From Bradyrhizobium sp. (lineage in GTDB: Bacteria > Pseudomonadota > Alphaproteobacteria > Rhizobiales > Xanthobacteraceae), in contig NZ_JADGRI010000014.1 of assembly GCF_017881085.1 (NCBI RefSeq), positions 1 through 32,359 on the forward strand: a stretch of DNA of 32,359 nucleotides, in the 5' to 3' direction. A model generated the notes under the pieces. The model did no database searches. It worked only from the letters and a program-made list of their open reading frames with translations, and was not told where the DNA came from. The translations under genes and the position numbers were made by a program. This document shows, piece by piece, positions 25,108 to 32,359 of the stretch (position 1 is its first letter; each line of letters begins with the position of its first letter).

Positions 25108-26697
25108 ATGAACGACCGTCCAACCGATCTTTCGTCCCGTGGGTCTGCTCAGGCGCCCCGCCGTCCGCTGTTCTCCGCGCGCAAATTCGCGCTGATGGCC
25201 TCCGTTGTCGCCGGCCTCGGCGTCGCCGTTTACGGCTTTGACCCCTCGCATGGCCCGGTCGACATTTTCAGCAGCACCGCGCATGCGCAGGTCAACAACG
25301 AGGTCAGCAAGGTCGATAAGCCTGTCGGTTTTGCCGACATCGTTGAGCGCGTGAAGCCGTCGGTGATTTCGGTGAAGGTCAACATCAACGAAAAGATCGC
25401 CAAGGATGATAGCGGCAACGACGACTCGCCGTTCCAGCCGGGCTCGCCGATGGAACGCTTCTTCCGCCGCTTCGGCGGACCCGATGGGCTGCCTCCGGGC
25501 CAGCGCGGCATGCCCCGCGGCCGCGGCGCGGTGACCGGGCAGGGCTCGGGCTTCTTCATCTCGGCCGACGGTTTTGCCGTCACCAACAACCATGTGGTCG
25601 ACGGTGCCGACAAGGTCGAGGTGACGACCGACGACGGCAAGATCTTCAAGGCCAAGGTGATCGGCACCGACGCGCGCACCGACCTGGCGCTGATCAAGGT
25701 CGAGGGCGGCTCGAACTTTCCGTTCGCCAAGCTTTCCGACGGCAAGCCGCGGATCGGCGACTGGGTGCTCGCGGTCGGCAACCCGTTCGGCCTCGGCGGT
25801 ACCGTGACCGCCGGCATCGTCTCGGCCAGGGGCCGCGACATCGGCAACGGCCCGTACGACGATTTCATCCAGATCGACGCGCCCGTGAACAAGGGTAACT
25901 CCGGTGGCCCGGCCTTCGACACCTCCGGCGAGGTGATGGGCGTCAACACCGCGATCTATTCGCCCTCCGGCGGCAGCGTCGGTATCGCATTCTCGATCCC
26001 GGCATCGACCGTGAAGAGTGTTATTGCGCAGCTCAAGGACAAGGGCACGGTCAGCCGTGGCTGGATCGGCGTCCAGATTCAGCCGGTCACGCCTGACATA
26101 GCCGACAGCCTCGGGTTGAAGAAGGCGGAAGGCGCGCTGGTGGCGGAACCGCAGGCCAACGGACCGGCCGCCAAGGCCGGTATCGAATCCGGCGATGTCA
26201 TCACCAAGGTGAACGGCGAAACGGTGAAGGATGCCCGTGAACTCGCCCGCACCATCGGCGGGTTCGCGCCCGGTGCCGCCGTGAAGCTCGACGTGGTGCA
26301 TAAGGGCCAGGACAAGACCATCAACCTCACCCTCGGCCAGTTGCCGAATTCGGTGGAAGCCAAGGCCGACACCGGCGACGACAGCGACAAGGGCAGCGTG
26401 ACCCGCGGTACCGACGTGCCGAAGCTCGGCCTGACGGTGGCGCCCGCCAACAGCGTCGCCGGCGCCGGCAAGGACGGTGTCGTGGTGACCGAGGTCGATC
26501 CCAGCAGTGCGGCGGCGGAACGTGGCTTCAAGGAAGGCGACGTGATTCTCGAGGTAGCCGGAAAGAGCGTCGCCAGCGCCGGTGACGTGCGCGATGCGGT
26601 CAACGCCGCGCGAACCGACAACAAGAACAGCGTTCTCATGCGAATCAAGAGCGGTGGATCGTCGCGCTTCGTTGCGGTCCCCCTGGCGAAAGGCTGA
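25108..26697 (+). CDS. degP: DegP/HtrA-family periplasmic serine protease (Do)
   Basis: Envelope protease/chaperone of 529 aa. A long N-region with a hydrophobic stretch at about 27-43 leads to a signal cleavage site near STAHA|QV (residue 60). Trypsin-like domain: His162 (VTNNHVV), Asp192 (ARTDLALIKV) and Ser265 (KGNSGGPAF) form the catalytic triad. A Gly/Arg-rich loop (FGGPDGLPPGQRGMPRGRG) precedes it, corresponding to the LA-loop region. Two PDZ domains follow, at about 310-400 and 425-520. GGAG lies seven bases before the ATG. In related rhizobia degP commonly follows the cycHJKL genes, so its location is conserved although the ccm genes are not. It is followed by a structured intergenic element and terminator. 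Confidence 0.95.
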   Translation: MNDRPTDLSSRGSAQAPRRPLFSARKFALMASVVAGLGVAVYGFDPSHGPVDIFSSTAHAQVNNEVSKVDKPVGFADIVERVKPSVISVKVNINEKIAKDDSGNDDSPFQPGSPMERFFRRFGGPDGLPPGQRGMPRGRGAVTGQGSGFFISADGFAVTNNHVVDGADKVEVTTDDGKIFKAKVIGTDARTDLALIKVEGGSNFPFAKLSDGKPRIGDWVLAVGNPFGLGGTVTAGIVSARGRDIGNGPYDDFIQIDAPVNKGNSGGPAFDTSGEVMGVNTAIYSPSGGSVGIAFSIPASTVKSVIAQLKDKGTVSRGWIGVQIQPVTPDIADSLGLKKAEGALVAEPQANGPAAKAGIESGDVITKVNGETVKDARELARTIGGFAPGAAVKLDVVHKGQDKTINLTLGQLPNSVEAKADTGDDSDKGSVTRGTDVPKLGLTVAPANSVAGAGKDGVVVTEVDPSSAAAERGFKEGDVILEVAGKSVASAGDVRDAVNAARTDNKNSVLMRIKSGGSSRFVAVPLAKG

Positions 26698-26741
26698 ACG
26701 TTTTACCAGATGGAGGGTGTCGCCGGCATTAGTCGCCCCCG

Positions 26742-26822
26742 CCGACGGCTCTTTCCGGGGGGCGGGTCAAAAACCCGCTCCCACCAGTTCCTTCCGGTGG
26801 ATTACGCCCCCCTCCGTCGGAA
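26742..26822 (+). ncRNA. candidate structured RNA (three-way junction) between degP and the TCS-glnE operon
   Basis: Nested pairings are seen directly. P1 is CCGACGG (26742-26748)/CCGTCGG (26814-26820). P1b is GGGGGGC (26757-26763)/GCCCCCC (26806-26812). P2 is GGGT (26764-26767)/ACCC (26773-26776). P3 is CCACC (26781-26785)/GGTGG (26796-26800). P1 and P1b stack with a short internal loop, and P2 and P3 branch from the top. A GC-rich terminator with a T run follows within ten bases. The P3 loop contains CCTTCC, which could pair with Shine-Dalgarno sequences. It matches no RNA family I can name. It could be a degP 3' UTR-derived sRNA or a leader of the downstream operon. Confidence 0.4.
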
Positions 26823-26830
26823 GGTCCAAA

Positions 26831-26868
26831 GGGCGGTGAGGTCCCCCCAGCTTCACCGCCCGCTTTTT
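26831..26868 (+). terminator. Rho-independent terminator after degP
   Basis: Perfect 9-bp stem GGGCGGTGA (26831-26839)/TCACCGCCC (26853-26861) with a 13-base loop, then GC and TTTTT. This is the best intrinsic terminator in the window. It separates degP (and the structured RNA) from the regulator gene starting at 26943, which must therefore have its own promoter or be controlled by read-through. Confidence 0.8.
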
Positions 26869-26942
26869 CCCCGAGCGGAGAGACGGCAGGTCGCCTTGCA
26901 TGAGTATGCCGACCGCGCCATGGTGATAGAAGGCCAGCCCAC

Positions 26943-27644
26943 TTGAGTGCAACCGACCAAAATATGCGCCTCTTGATCATCGAAGACGACCGCGAATCCG
27001 CCGACTATCTGGCGAAGGCGTTTCGCGAAGTCGGCTACGTCGCGGACCTCGCCGGCGATGGCGAGGAAGGCCTGGCGCTGGCCGAAACCGGCGATTACGA
27101 TGTGCTGGTGGTCGACCGGATGCTGCCCAAGCGCGACGGCCTGTCATTGATCGGCTCGCTTCGCGACAAGGGCAATCGGACGCCGGTGCTGATCCTGTCC
27201 GCGCTCGGACAGGTCGACGACCGCATCAAGGGCCTGCGCGCCGGCGGCGACGACTACCTGCCAAAACCCTACTCATTCGCCGAATTGCTGGCGCGGGTCG
27301 AGGTGTTGTCGCGCCGCCATGGCGGTCCGGCCGAGGAGACCAGCTACCGCGTCGGCGATCTCGAACTCGATCGCCTCTCGCATCGGGTGGCGCGCGGCAA
27401 GGACGAATTGACCCTGCAGCCGCGCGAGTTCCGTCTCCTGGAATACCTGATGAAGCACGCCGGCCAGGTGGTGACGCGCACCATGCTGCTGGAAAACGTC
27501 TGGGATTATCATTTCGATCCCCAGACCAACGTCATCGACGTCCATATTTCGCGGCTGCGCTCCAAGATCGACAAGGGTTTTGAACGCCCCTTGCTGCACA
27601 CGATCCGCGGGGCTGGATACATGATCCGTGACGGCATTCGGTAA
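26943..27644 (+). CDS. OmpR-family response regulator
   Basis: Response regulator of 233 aa. The receiver has EDD (14-16), acceptor Asp58 in VVDRMLPKRDG, Ser in ILSALG and Lys in PKPYS. The winged-helix output has LQPREFRLLEYLMKHAGQVVTR and NVIDVHISRLRSKID. The start is TTG 26943 with AGAAGG nine bases upstream; ATG 26964 (MRLLIIEDD) is an alternative but has no Shine-Dalgarno. The reading frame overlaps the downstream kinase by 17 bp, indicating co-translation. Its targets are unknown. Position downstream of degP and upstream of glnE appears conserved in related genomes, from memory. Confidence 0.9.
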   Translation: MSATDQNMRLLIIEDDRESADYLAKAFREVGYVADLAGDGEEGLALAETGDYDVLVVDRMLPKRDGLSLIGSLRDKGNRTPVLILSALGQVDDRIKGLRAGGDDYLPKPYSFAELLARVEVLSRRHGGPAEETSYRVGDLELDRLSHRVARGKDELTLQPREFRLLEYLMKHAGQVVTRTMLLENVWDYHFDPQTNVIDVHISRLRSKIDKGFERPLLHTIRGAGYMIRDGIR

Positions 27645-29088
27645 GCTGGTCCGAACCACCGCGTTTCGGTTGACGCTGGTCTACCTGTTTTTGTTTGCGC
27701 TGTTTGCCGCTTCGCTGCTCGGGTATTTCGCCTGGAACACGCGCCGCCTGATCACCGAACAGATCGCCACCACCGTCAATGCGGAAACCGGCGAGTTGTC
27801 CGATATCTTTACCCGCCGGGGCCTGCACGGACTGGTCTTCAACATTGAGAACCGGGCGCTGCGGCCGGGCGCCAACCTCTACCTCGTCGCCACGCCGCAG
27901 GGGCGCGCCATCGCCGGCAATGTCGGCTCGCTCGCGCCCGGCGTGATGGCGAGCACCGGATGGTCGGAGACCGCCTACCGGCGGCTTGATGACCAGGATA
28001 GCGGGGACCATCGCGCGCTGGTGCTGGTCAGCGAACTCGGCGGCGGGTTCCGGCTGCTGATCGGGCGCGATCTGGAGGAGCGGCGGCGGCTGTTCGGCAT
28101 CGTCGCCAAGGCGGCGCAATGGTCGGTGTTGATCGTGGTCGTGCTGGGCCTTGGCGGCGGCATCTTCGTCGCGCGGCGCGTGTTGCGCCGGATCGATGCC
28201 ATGACCGGCACCACCCAGCGCATCATGGCCGGCGATCTGAGCGGGCGGCTGCCGGTCGGGCGCAGCGGCGACGAGCTCGATCGTCTGGCGGAAAATCTCA
28301 ATGCCATGCTGGAGCGGATCGAGGCCCTGATGATGGGGCTGAAGGAGGTTTCCGACAATATCGCCCACGATCTGAAGACGCCCCTGACGCGATTGCGCAA
28401 CCGCGCCGAGGAGGCGCTGGCGAAATCCGGCAGCGAGGCCGAATACCGTACCGCCCTGGAACGGACCATCGAGGAATCCGACGGCCTGATCCGAACCTTC
28501 AACGCGCTATTGATGATCGCGCGCGCCGAGTCCGGGCAGGCGCGCGGAAATATGGACGATTTTGACGCCGCCGACGTCGCCAAGGGCATTCATGAGCTCT
28601 ATGAACCGCTGGCGGAAGACGACGGCATGACCTTGCATGTCAGGACCGCGTCGACGCCGCTTCATGGCAACCGCGAATTGATCAGTCAGGCGCTGGCCAA
28701 TCTGGTCGAGAATGCGATCAAATACGGCAAGCCGGATCCGGTCGTACAGCCGCTGAGTGCCGCGGCGGACGCCAAGGAAATCCTGATCGAGGCCCGGCGC
28801 GAGGGCGATTTCGTGCTGATTAGTGTCACCGACCACGGCCCCGGCATTCCCGAAAGCGACCGCAAGCATGCGGTGGAGCGCTTTGTACGGCTCGAGGCGA
28901 GCCGCACCCAGCCCGGTTCCGGCCTTGGTCTAAGCCTCGCGTCGGCGGTGGCGACGCTGCATGGCGGCGAGCTCAGGCTCGGCGATGCTCATCCTGGTTT
29001 GACCGCGACGCTGGCGATACCGGCGGCGGCAGGGGTTAGCGACAGGCTTGCGGCTCAAACACCGGATGTGCCACAGAAGGTGGCATGA
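27628..29088 (+). CDS. HAMP-containing sensor histidine kinase
   Basis: A membrane kinase of 486 aa. It has TM1 at about 13-36, a periplasmic domain of about 125 residues, TM2 at about 162-183 and HAMP (RRVLRRIDAMTGTTQRIMAGDLSGRL). The dimerisation domain has SDNIAHDLKTPLTRLRN (His247), followed by a HATPase with LVENAIKYG, DHGPGIPES and GSGLGLSL. The start is GTG 27628, inside the regulator gene. A roughly 20-residue insert near PDPVVQPLSAAADAKEI follows the N box. Its stop codon overlaps the glnE start as ATGA, so regulator, kinase and glnE form one translationally coupled unit. The sensed signal is unknown. Confidence 0.9.
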   Translation: MTAFGKLVRTTAFRLTLVYLFLFALFAASLLGYFAWNTRRLITEQIATTVNAETGELSDIFTRRGLHGLVFNIENRALRPGANLYLVATPQGRAIAGNVGSLAPGVMASTGWSETAYRRLDDQDSGDHRALVLVSELGGGFRLLIGRDLEERRRLFGIVAKAAQWSVLIVVVLGLGGGIFVARRVLRRIDAMTGTTQRIMAGDLSGRLPVGRSGDELDRLAENLNAMLERIEALMMGLKEVSDNIAHDLKTPLTRLRNRAEEALAKSGSEAEYRTALERTIEESDGLIRTFNALLMIARAESGQARGNMDDFDAADVAKGIHELYEPLAEDDGMTLHVRTASTPLHGNRELISQALANLVENAIKYGKPDPVVQPLSAAADAKEILIEARREGDFVLISVTDHGPGIPESDRKHAVERFVRLEASRTQPGSGLGLSLASAVATLHGGELRLGDAHPGLTATLAIPAAAGVSDRLAAQTPDVPQKVA

Positions 29089-32054
29089 CCTCATCCGCGA
29101 CGGGCGACGCGGACCGACATTGTCTGGCCGCGCGGTTCGTGGGCGGACCGCATGTGTCCGCTCCCGAGAGTGCCGAGCAGCGACTGGCAGACTGGCTCAG
29201 CGACCTGACGCCGGCGCAGGCGGCTGACATTGATGGTCTCCTCACCCGATTTCCCCTCGCCAGGACGATTCTGCGGGGCATCGCGGAAGCTTCTCCCTAC
29301 CTTTTCGATCTGACACGTGCTGACGCCGCGCGGTTGGTCCGGCTGCTCGAATGCGAGCCGCAGCGGCATCTGGCCGCCCTGATCGAAAGAACCTGCCGCG
29401 AGGTGTCGACCGCGGCGGGCGAAGCCGACGTGATGCATCTGCTCCGGCGCATGAAATCGGAAGCCGCGCTGTTGATTGCGCTCGCCGACATCGGCGGCGT
29501 CTGGCCGGTGATGCAGGTGACGGCGGCGCTGACGGATATCGCGGTCGCCTCGGTGCAGACGGCGCTGCGCTTTGTGCTCCGGCAGGAAGCCGCACGCGGG
29601 CGGCTGTCGCCGCCCAACGTCGATACGCCCGAGGACAACAGCGGCCTGGTCGTGCTCGCGATGGGAAAGATGGGCGCGGGCGAGCTGAACTACTCCAGCG
29701 ACATCGACCTGATCGTGTTTTTCGATCCGGCCGCGCCGACGCTCGCGCCTGATATCGAGCCGGCGCCGTTTTTCGTGCGCGTCACCCAGGGCATGGCGCG
29801 GCTCGTGCAGCAGCGCACCGGCGATGGCTATGTTTTCCGCGTCGATCTGCGGCTGCGGCCGGATCCGTCCTCGACGCAGGTGGCGATCTCGACCGAATCG
29901 GCACTGCATTATTACGAGCGGGAAGGGCGGACCTGGGAACGCGCGGCCATGATCAAGGCGCGGCCCTGCGCCGGCGACGCCAAAGCCGGCGAGGCGCTGC
30001 TTGCGGATATCGCCCCGTTCGTCTGGCGCAAGCATCTGGATTTCGCGGCCCTTGCCGACGTGCACGACATGAAGCGGCAGATGCAGACCTACCGCGGGCA
30101 AAGCGAGGTCGCGGTCGAGGGCCACAATGTCAAGGTCGGGCGCGGCGGCATCCGCGAGATCGAGTTCTTCGCGCAAACCCAGCAATTGATCGCGGGTGGC
30201 CGGCATCCGGAATTGCGGGTGCGGCCGACCCTCGAGGCGCTGAAGGTCCTGGCTTCGAGCAACTGGATCACCTTCGCCGCGCGCGATGAATTGACCGCGG
30301 CGTACGAATTCCTGCGCCGGGTCGAACACCGGCTGCAGATGATTGCCGACGAGCAGACCCACAGCCTGCCTGACGAGATCGAGGCCGTGGAGCGTTTTGC
30401 CTGCTTCTTCGGTTACGACAGCCGCGCGGCGTTCGCAAAAGACCTGCTCGGCCATCTCAACGTCGTGCAGGGGCATTACGAAAAGCTGTTCGAGGGCGAT
30501 CCGGCCGGCACCGAGAAATTGCCGGCGGTGGATTACCGCGCCGGCCCGGACGATCCGCGCCTGCTCGAATACCTGGCGACACTCGGCTTCAAGAAACCGC
30601 TGATGGTGGCGGAGACGGTGCGGCAATGGATGCTCGGCGACTACCGCGTGTTCAGGACGGAATCGACGCACAATGCCTTTGTCGAGTTCGTGCCCGCGCT
30701 GATCGACGGCCTGGCGCATGCCGAGGAGCCCGACAGCGCGGTGACGGCGTTCGACCGCTTCCTGCAGGCGCTGCAGCGCGGCGGGCGGCTGATCTCGCTG
30801 CTCAGCCAGAACCGCGATCTCGTCGCGCTGGTGGCGCTGATCCTCGGCGCCGCACCCCGGCTCGGCGACATGCTGGCGCGGCAGCCGCAGATCATGGACG
30901 GGCTGATCGATCCGCGCTTCTTCGGCGCGATGCCGGACCAGCGCGAACTTTCCTCGCGGCTGGCGGCGACATTGGCGGATGCCAATTCCTACGAGGAGTT
31001 CCTCGACCGGTTGCGGCTGTTCGGCCAGGAAAGCCTGTTCCTGATCGGCACGCGCATCCTGTCGGGCACGGTCTCCGCCCAGCAGGCCAGCGTCGCCTTC
31101 GCCGACGTCGCCGAGGGCATTGTCCACACCGTGCATGGCCTGGTCACCGATCGCTTTGCGGCTCAGCACGGCCGCATCAGGGGTCAGCAGACCGCGATCG
31201 TCGCGATGGGCCGGCTGGGCAGCCGCGAGATGACCGCGTCGTCCGATCTCGATTTGATCCTGCTCTATGATTTCGATCCCGAGCAGCCGGATTCCGACGG
31301 CCCGCGTCCGCTGCACGGGGCGCATTATTTCGCACGCTTCACCCAGCGGCTGATCAGCGCCTTCACGACGCGGACGAACTACGGCGTACTCTACGATGTC
31401 GATATGCGGCTGCGGCCCTCGGGCCGGGCAGGCCCGGTGGCGTCCCACATCGTATCGTTCGCCGAATACCAGGAGCGGGAGGCCTGGACCTGGGAACACA
31501 TGGCGCTGACCCGCGCGCGGGTGATTTCGGGGCCGCCCGAGTTCCGCGCGCGCATCGAGAAGGTCATCCGCGACGTGCTGACGCGGCCGCGCGACACGGC
31601 CGGTGTCGCCAACGATGTCGCGGAGATGCGCCGCGCCATTGCGCTGGAGAAGGGCGAGGACGATGTCTGGGACCTGAAATATGCGGCCGGCGGCCTGGTC
31701 GACATCGATTTCATCGCGCAGTATCTGCAGCTCGCGCATGCCGCCGCCATGCCCGACATTCTCGACGTCTCGACGCGGCAGGTGCTCGACAACGCCGCGC
31801 GGCTGGGCGTGCTGCCGCCATCTTCGGCGGAAATCCTGCGTGCGGCGGCGCATCTCTATCACGACCTGACGCAAATCCTGCGGCTCTGCGTCAGTGAACG
31901 GTTCAAGCCGGAAAACGCGGGCGACGACCTGCTGCGCGTAATGGCACGCGCCGGCGACGCCCCGGATTTTTCCTCGCTGCAGGCGCGGGTCAGGGAAACG
32001 CAAGGCGAGGTGAGGCGGGTGTTTTTCGAAATTGTCGAGGGCAGGGTGGCGTAG
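29085..32054 (+). CDS. glnE: bifunctional glutamine synthetase adenylyltransferase/deadenylase
   Basis: Controls glutamine synthetase by adding or removing AMP, in response to PII and glutamine. The 989-aa length fits the family (about 950-1000). The N-terminal nucleotidyltransferase (adenylyl-removing) domain has GKMGAGELNYSSDIDLIVF from about residue 194. The C-terminal (adenylylating) domain has GRLGSREMTASSDLDLILLYDF from about residue 709. Each is followed by a helical GlnE-type region (including GRGGIREIEFFAQ near 350 and AAGGLVDIDFIAQYLQ near 866). Both active sites keep the paired Asp residues (SDIDL, SDLDL), so both activities should be intact. The ATG overlaps the kinase stop, which places nitrogen-status control in the same operon as a two-component system. 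Confidence 0.96.
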   Translation: MTSSATGDADRHCLAARFVGGPHVSAPESAEQRLADWLSDLTPAQAADIDGLLTRFPLARTILRGIAEASPYLFDLTRADAARLVRLLECEPQRHLAALIERTCREVSTAAGEADVMHLLRRMKSEAALLIALADIGGVWPVMQVTAALTDIAVASVQTALRFVLRQEAARGRLSPPNVDTPEDNSGLVVLAMGKMGAGELNYSSDIDLIVFFDPAAPTLAPDIEPAPFFVRVTQGMARLVQQRTGDGYVFRVDLRLRPDPSSTQVAISTESALHYYEREGRTWERAAMIKARPCAGDAKAGEALLADIAPFVWRKHLDFAALADVHDMKRQMQTYRGQSEVAVEGHNVKVGRGGIREIEFFAQTQQLIAGGRHPELRVRPTLEALKVLASSNWITFAARDELTAAYEFLRRVEHRLQMIADEQTHSLPDEIEAVERFACFFGYDSRAAFAKDLLGHLNVVQGHYEKLFEGDPAGTEKLPAVDYRAGPDDPRLLEYLATLGFKKPLMVAETVRQWMLGDYRVFRTESTHNAFVEFVPALIDGLAHAEEPDSAVTAFDRFLQALQRGGRLISLLSQNRDLVALVALILGAAPRLGDMLARQPQIMDGLIDPRFFGAMPDQRELSSRLAATLADANSYEEFLDRLRLFGQESLFLIGTRILSGTVSAQQASVAFADVAEGIVHTVHGLVTDRFAAQHGRIRGQQTAIVAMGRLGSREMTASSDLDLILLYDFDPEQPDSDGPRPLHGAHYFARFTQRLISAFTTRTNYGVLYDVDMRLRPSGRAGPVASHIVSFAEYQEREAWTWEHMALTRARVISGPPEFRARIEKVIRDVLTRPRDTAGVANDVAEMRRAIALEKGEDDVWDLKYAAGGLVDIDFIAQYLQLAHAAAMPDILDVSTRQVLDNAARLGVLPPSSAEILRAAAHLYHDLTQILRLCVSERFKPENAGDDLLRVMARAGDAPDFSSLQARVRETQGEVRRVFFEIVEGRVA

Positions 32055-32359
32055 CTCCGGTCCATGGGCTTTGTCGCAATGACGTTTCGACAGTCGCGTT
32101 GATGGCCTCCAGACATGCGTGTAGCTCTCGCGACGCGATGCGCCCGAGGCCTTGATAAATCTTCCGCCCCAAAGAGGGCGTGGGGAATGCCGGGTGCCCA
32201 GTGCACCCGCAGCCTCGTGTGCGAAGTGGTAGTGCAGAATGCACACGAGTATTCACAGCGGTCGCACCGGAAATCACCCGGCATCCCCGCACGCAATGGT
32301 TTTAACGGCTTCCTTCGCGCTCTCCTCGGCGATCGGGCTTTTTTGTCACCGTCATCGGC
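32055..32359. repeat. gene-free tail, probable dispersed Bradyrhizobium-type repeat
   Basis: No convincing gene is present. The segment from about 32180 (GGGTGCCCAGTGCACCCGCA, CACACGAGTATTCACAGCGG, ATCACCCGGCATCCCCGCAC) resembles a non-coding repeat that I recall as scattered through Bradyrhizobium genomes, where it is often misannotated as short Cys-rich ORFs. The minus-strand ORFs here (for example CDRCEYSCAFC) match that pattern. A TTTTTT run at 32339-32344 follows a GC-rich stretch and may end transcription. The identification rests on memory, not comparison. Confidence 0.4.

Noticed and set aside
29091-32246. 1051-aa minus-strand ORF opposite glnE
   Set aside because: It is a complete antisense shadow of glnE, caused by high GC at third positions; its sequence is Arg/His/Asp-rich with no domain.

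Overview
The window is high-GC alphaproteobacterial chromosome. Gene content and order (Ku, GlnE, CcmI, a FeuPQ-like two-component pair, an EcfG-type promoter, a Flp pilin) point to Bradyrhizobium or a close relative in the Nitrobacteraceae. This assignment rests on recognising families and synteny; no database search was possible. No tRNA, rRNA, CRISPR array, transposase or phage gene was seen.

Layout. 1-3480 (+) is the 3' part of a hybrid sensor kinase with at least four almost identical PAS repeats, then a fifth PAS, HisKA, HATPase, receiver and HPt domains. Convergent to it (3526-6971, -) is a soluble four-GAF histidine kinase with an overlapping single-domain response regulator. Upstream of that pair on the same strand are a ThDP-dependent enzyme of the acetolactate synthase/oxalyl-CoA decarboxylase superfamily (7152-8786) and a tight three-gene operon (8923-12967). 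The operon encodes an archaeal-type AMP/thymidine phosphorylase, a PRPP synthetase and a beta-CASP RNase, each junction being an ATGA overlap. I read it as a candidate RNA/NMP-to-pentose-phosphate salvage module.

13.0-17.5 kb is a patchwork of small genes: a 56-aa ORF missed by the ORF track, an orphan Flp pilin, a 78-aa conserved hypothetical, Ku, a 50-aa membrane protein behind a perfect EcfG-type promoter, a PPP-family phosphatase, a 140-aa hypothetical and a VanZ-like protein.

17.7-32.1 kb (+) resembles the rhizobial feuPQ-cycHJKL-degP-glnE neighbourhood. It holds a FeuPQ-like pair behind three phased CGTTYR direct repeats, two hypotheticals, CcmI, a chemoreceptor, DegP, a second two-component pair and GlnE. 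CcmE, CcmF and CcmH, which normally follow CcmI, are absent. A palindromic interspersed repeat and a chemoreceptor occupy that position. Between degP and the second pair lies a strongly structured intergenic segment, a three-way junction followed by an intrinsic terminator, which is a candidate sRNA or attenuator. The last 305 bases look like a dispersed Bradyrhizobium-type repeat.

Working together: the window is dominated by signalling, with four kinases, three separate response regulators, one receiver domain fused to the hybrid kinase, and a chemoreceptor. There are two metabolic ties: nitrogen control, through GlnE translationally coupled to a two-component system, and cytochrome c maturation/envelope proteostasis, through CcmI and DegP.
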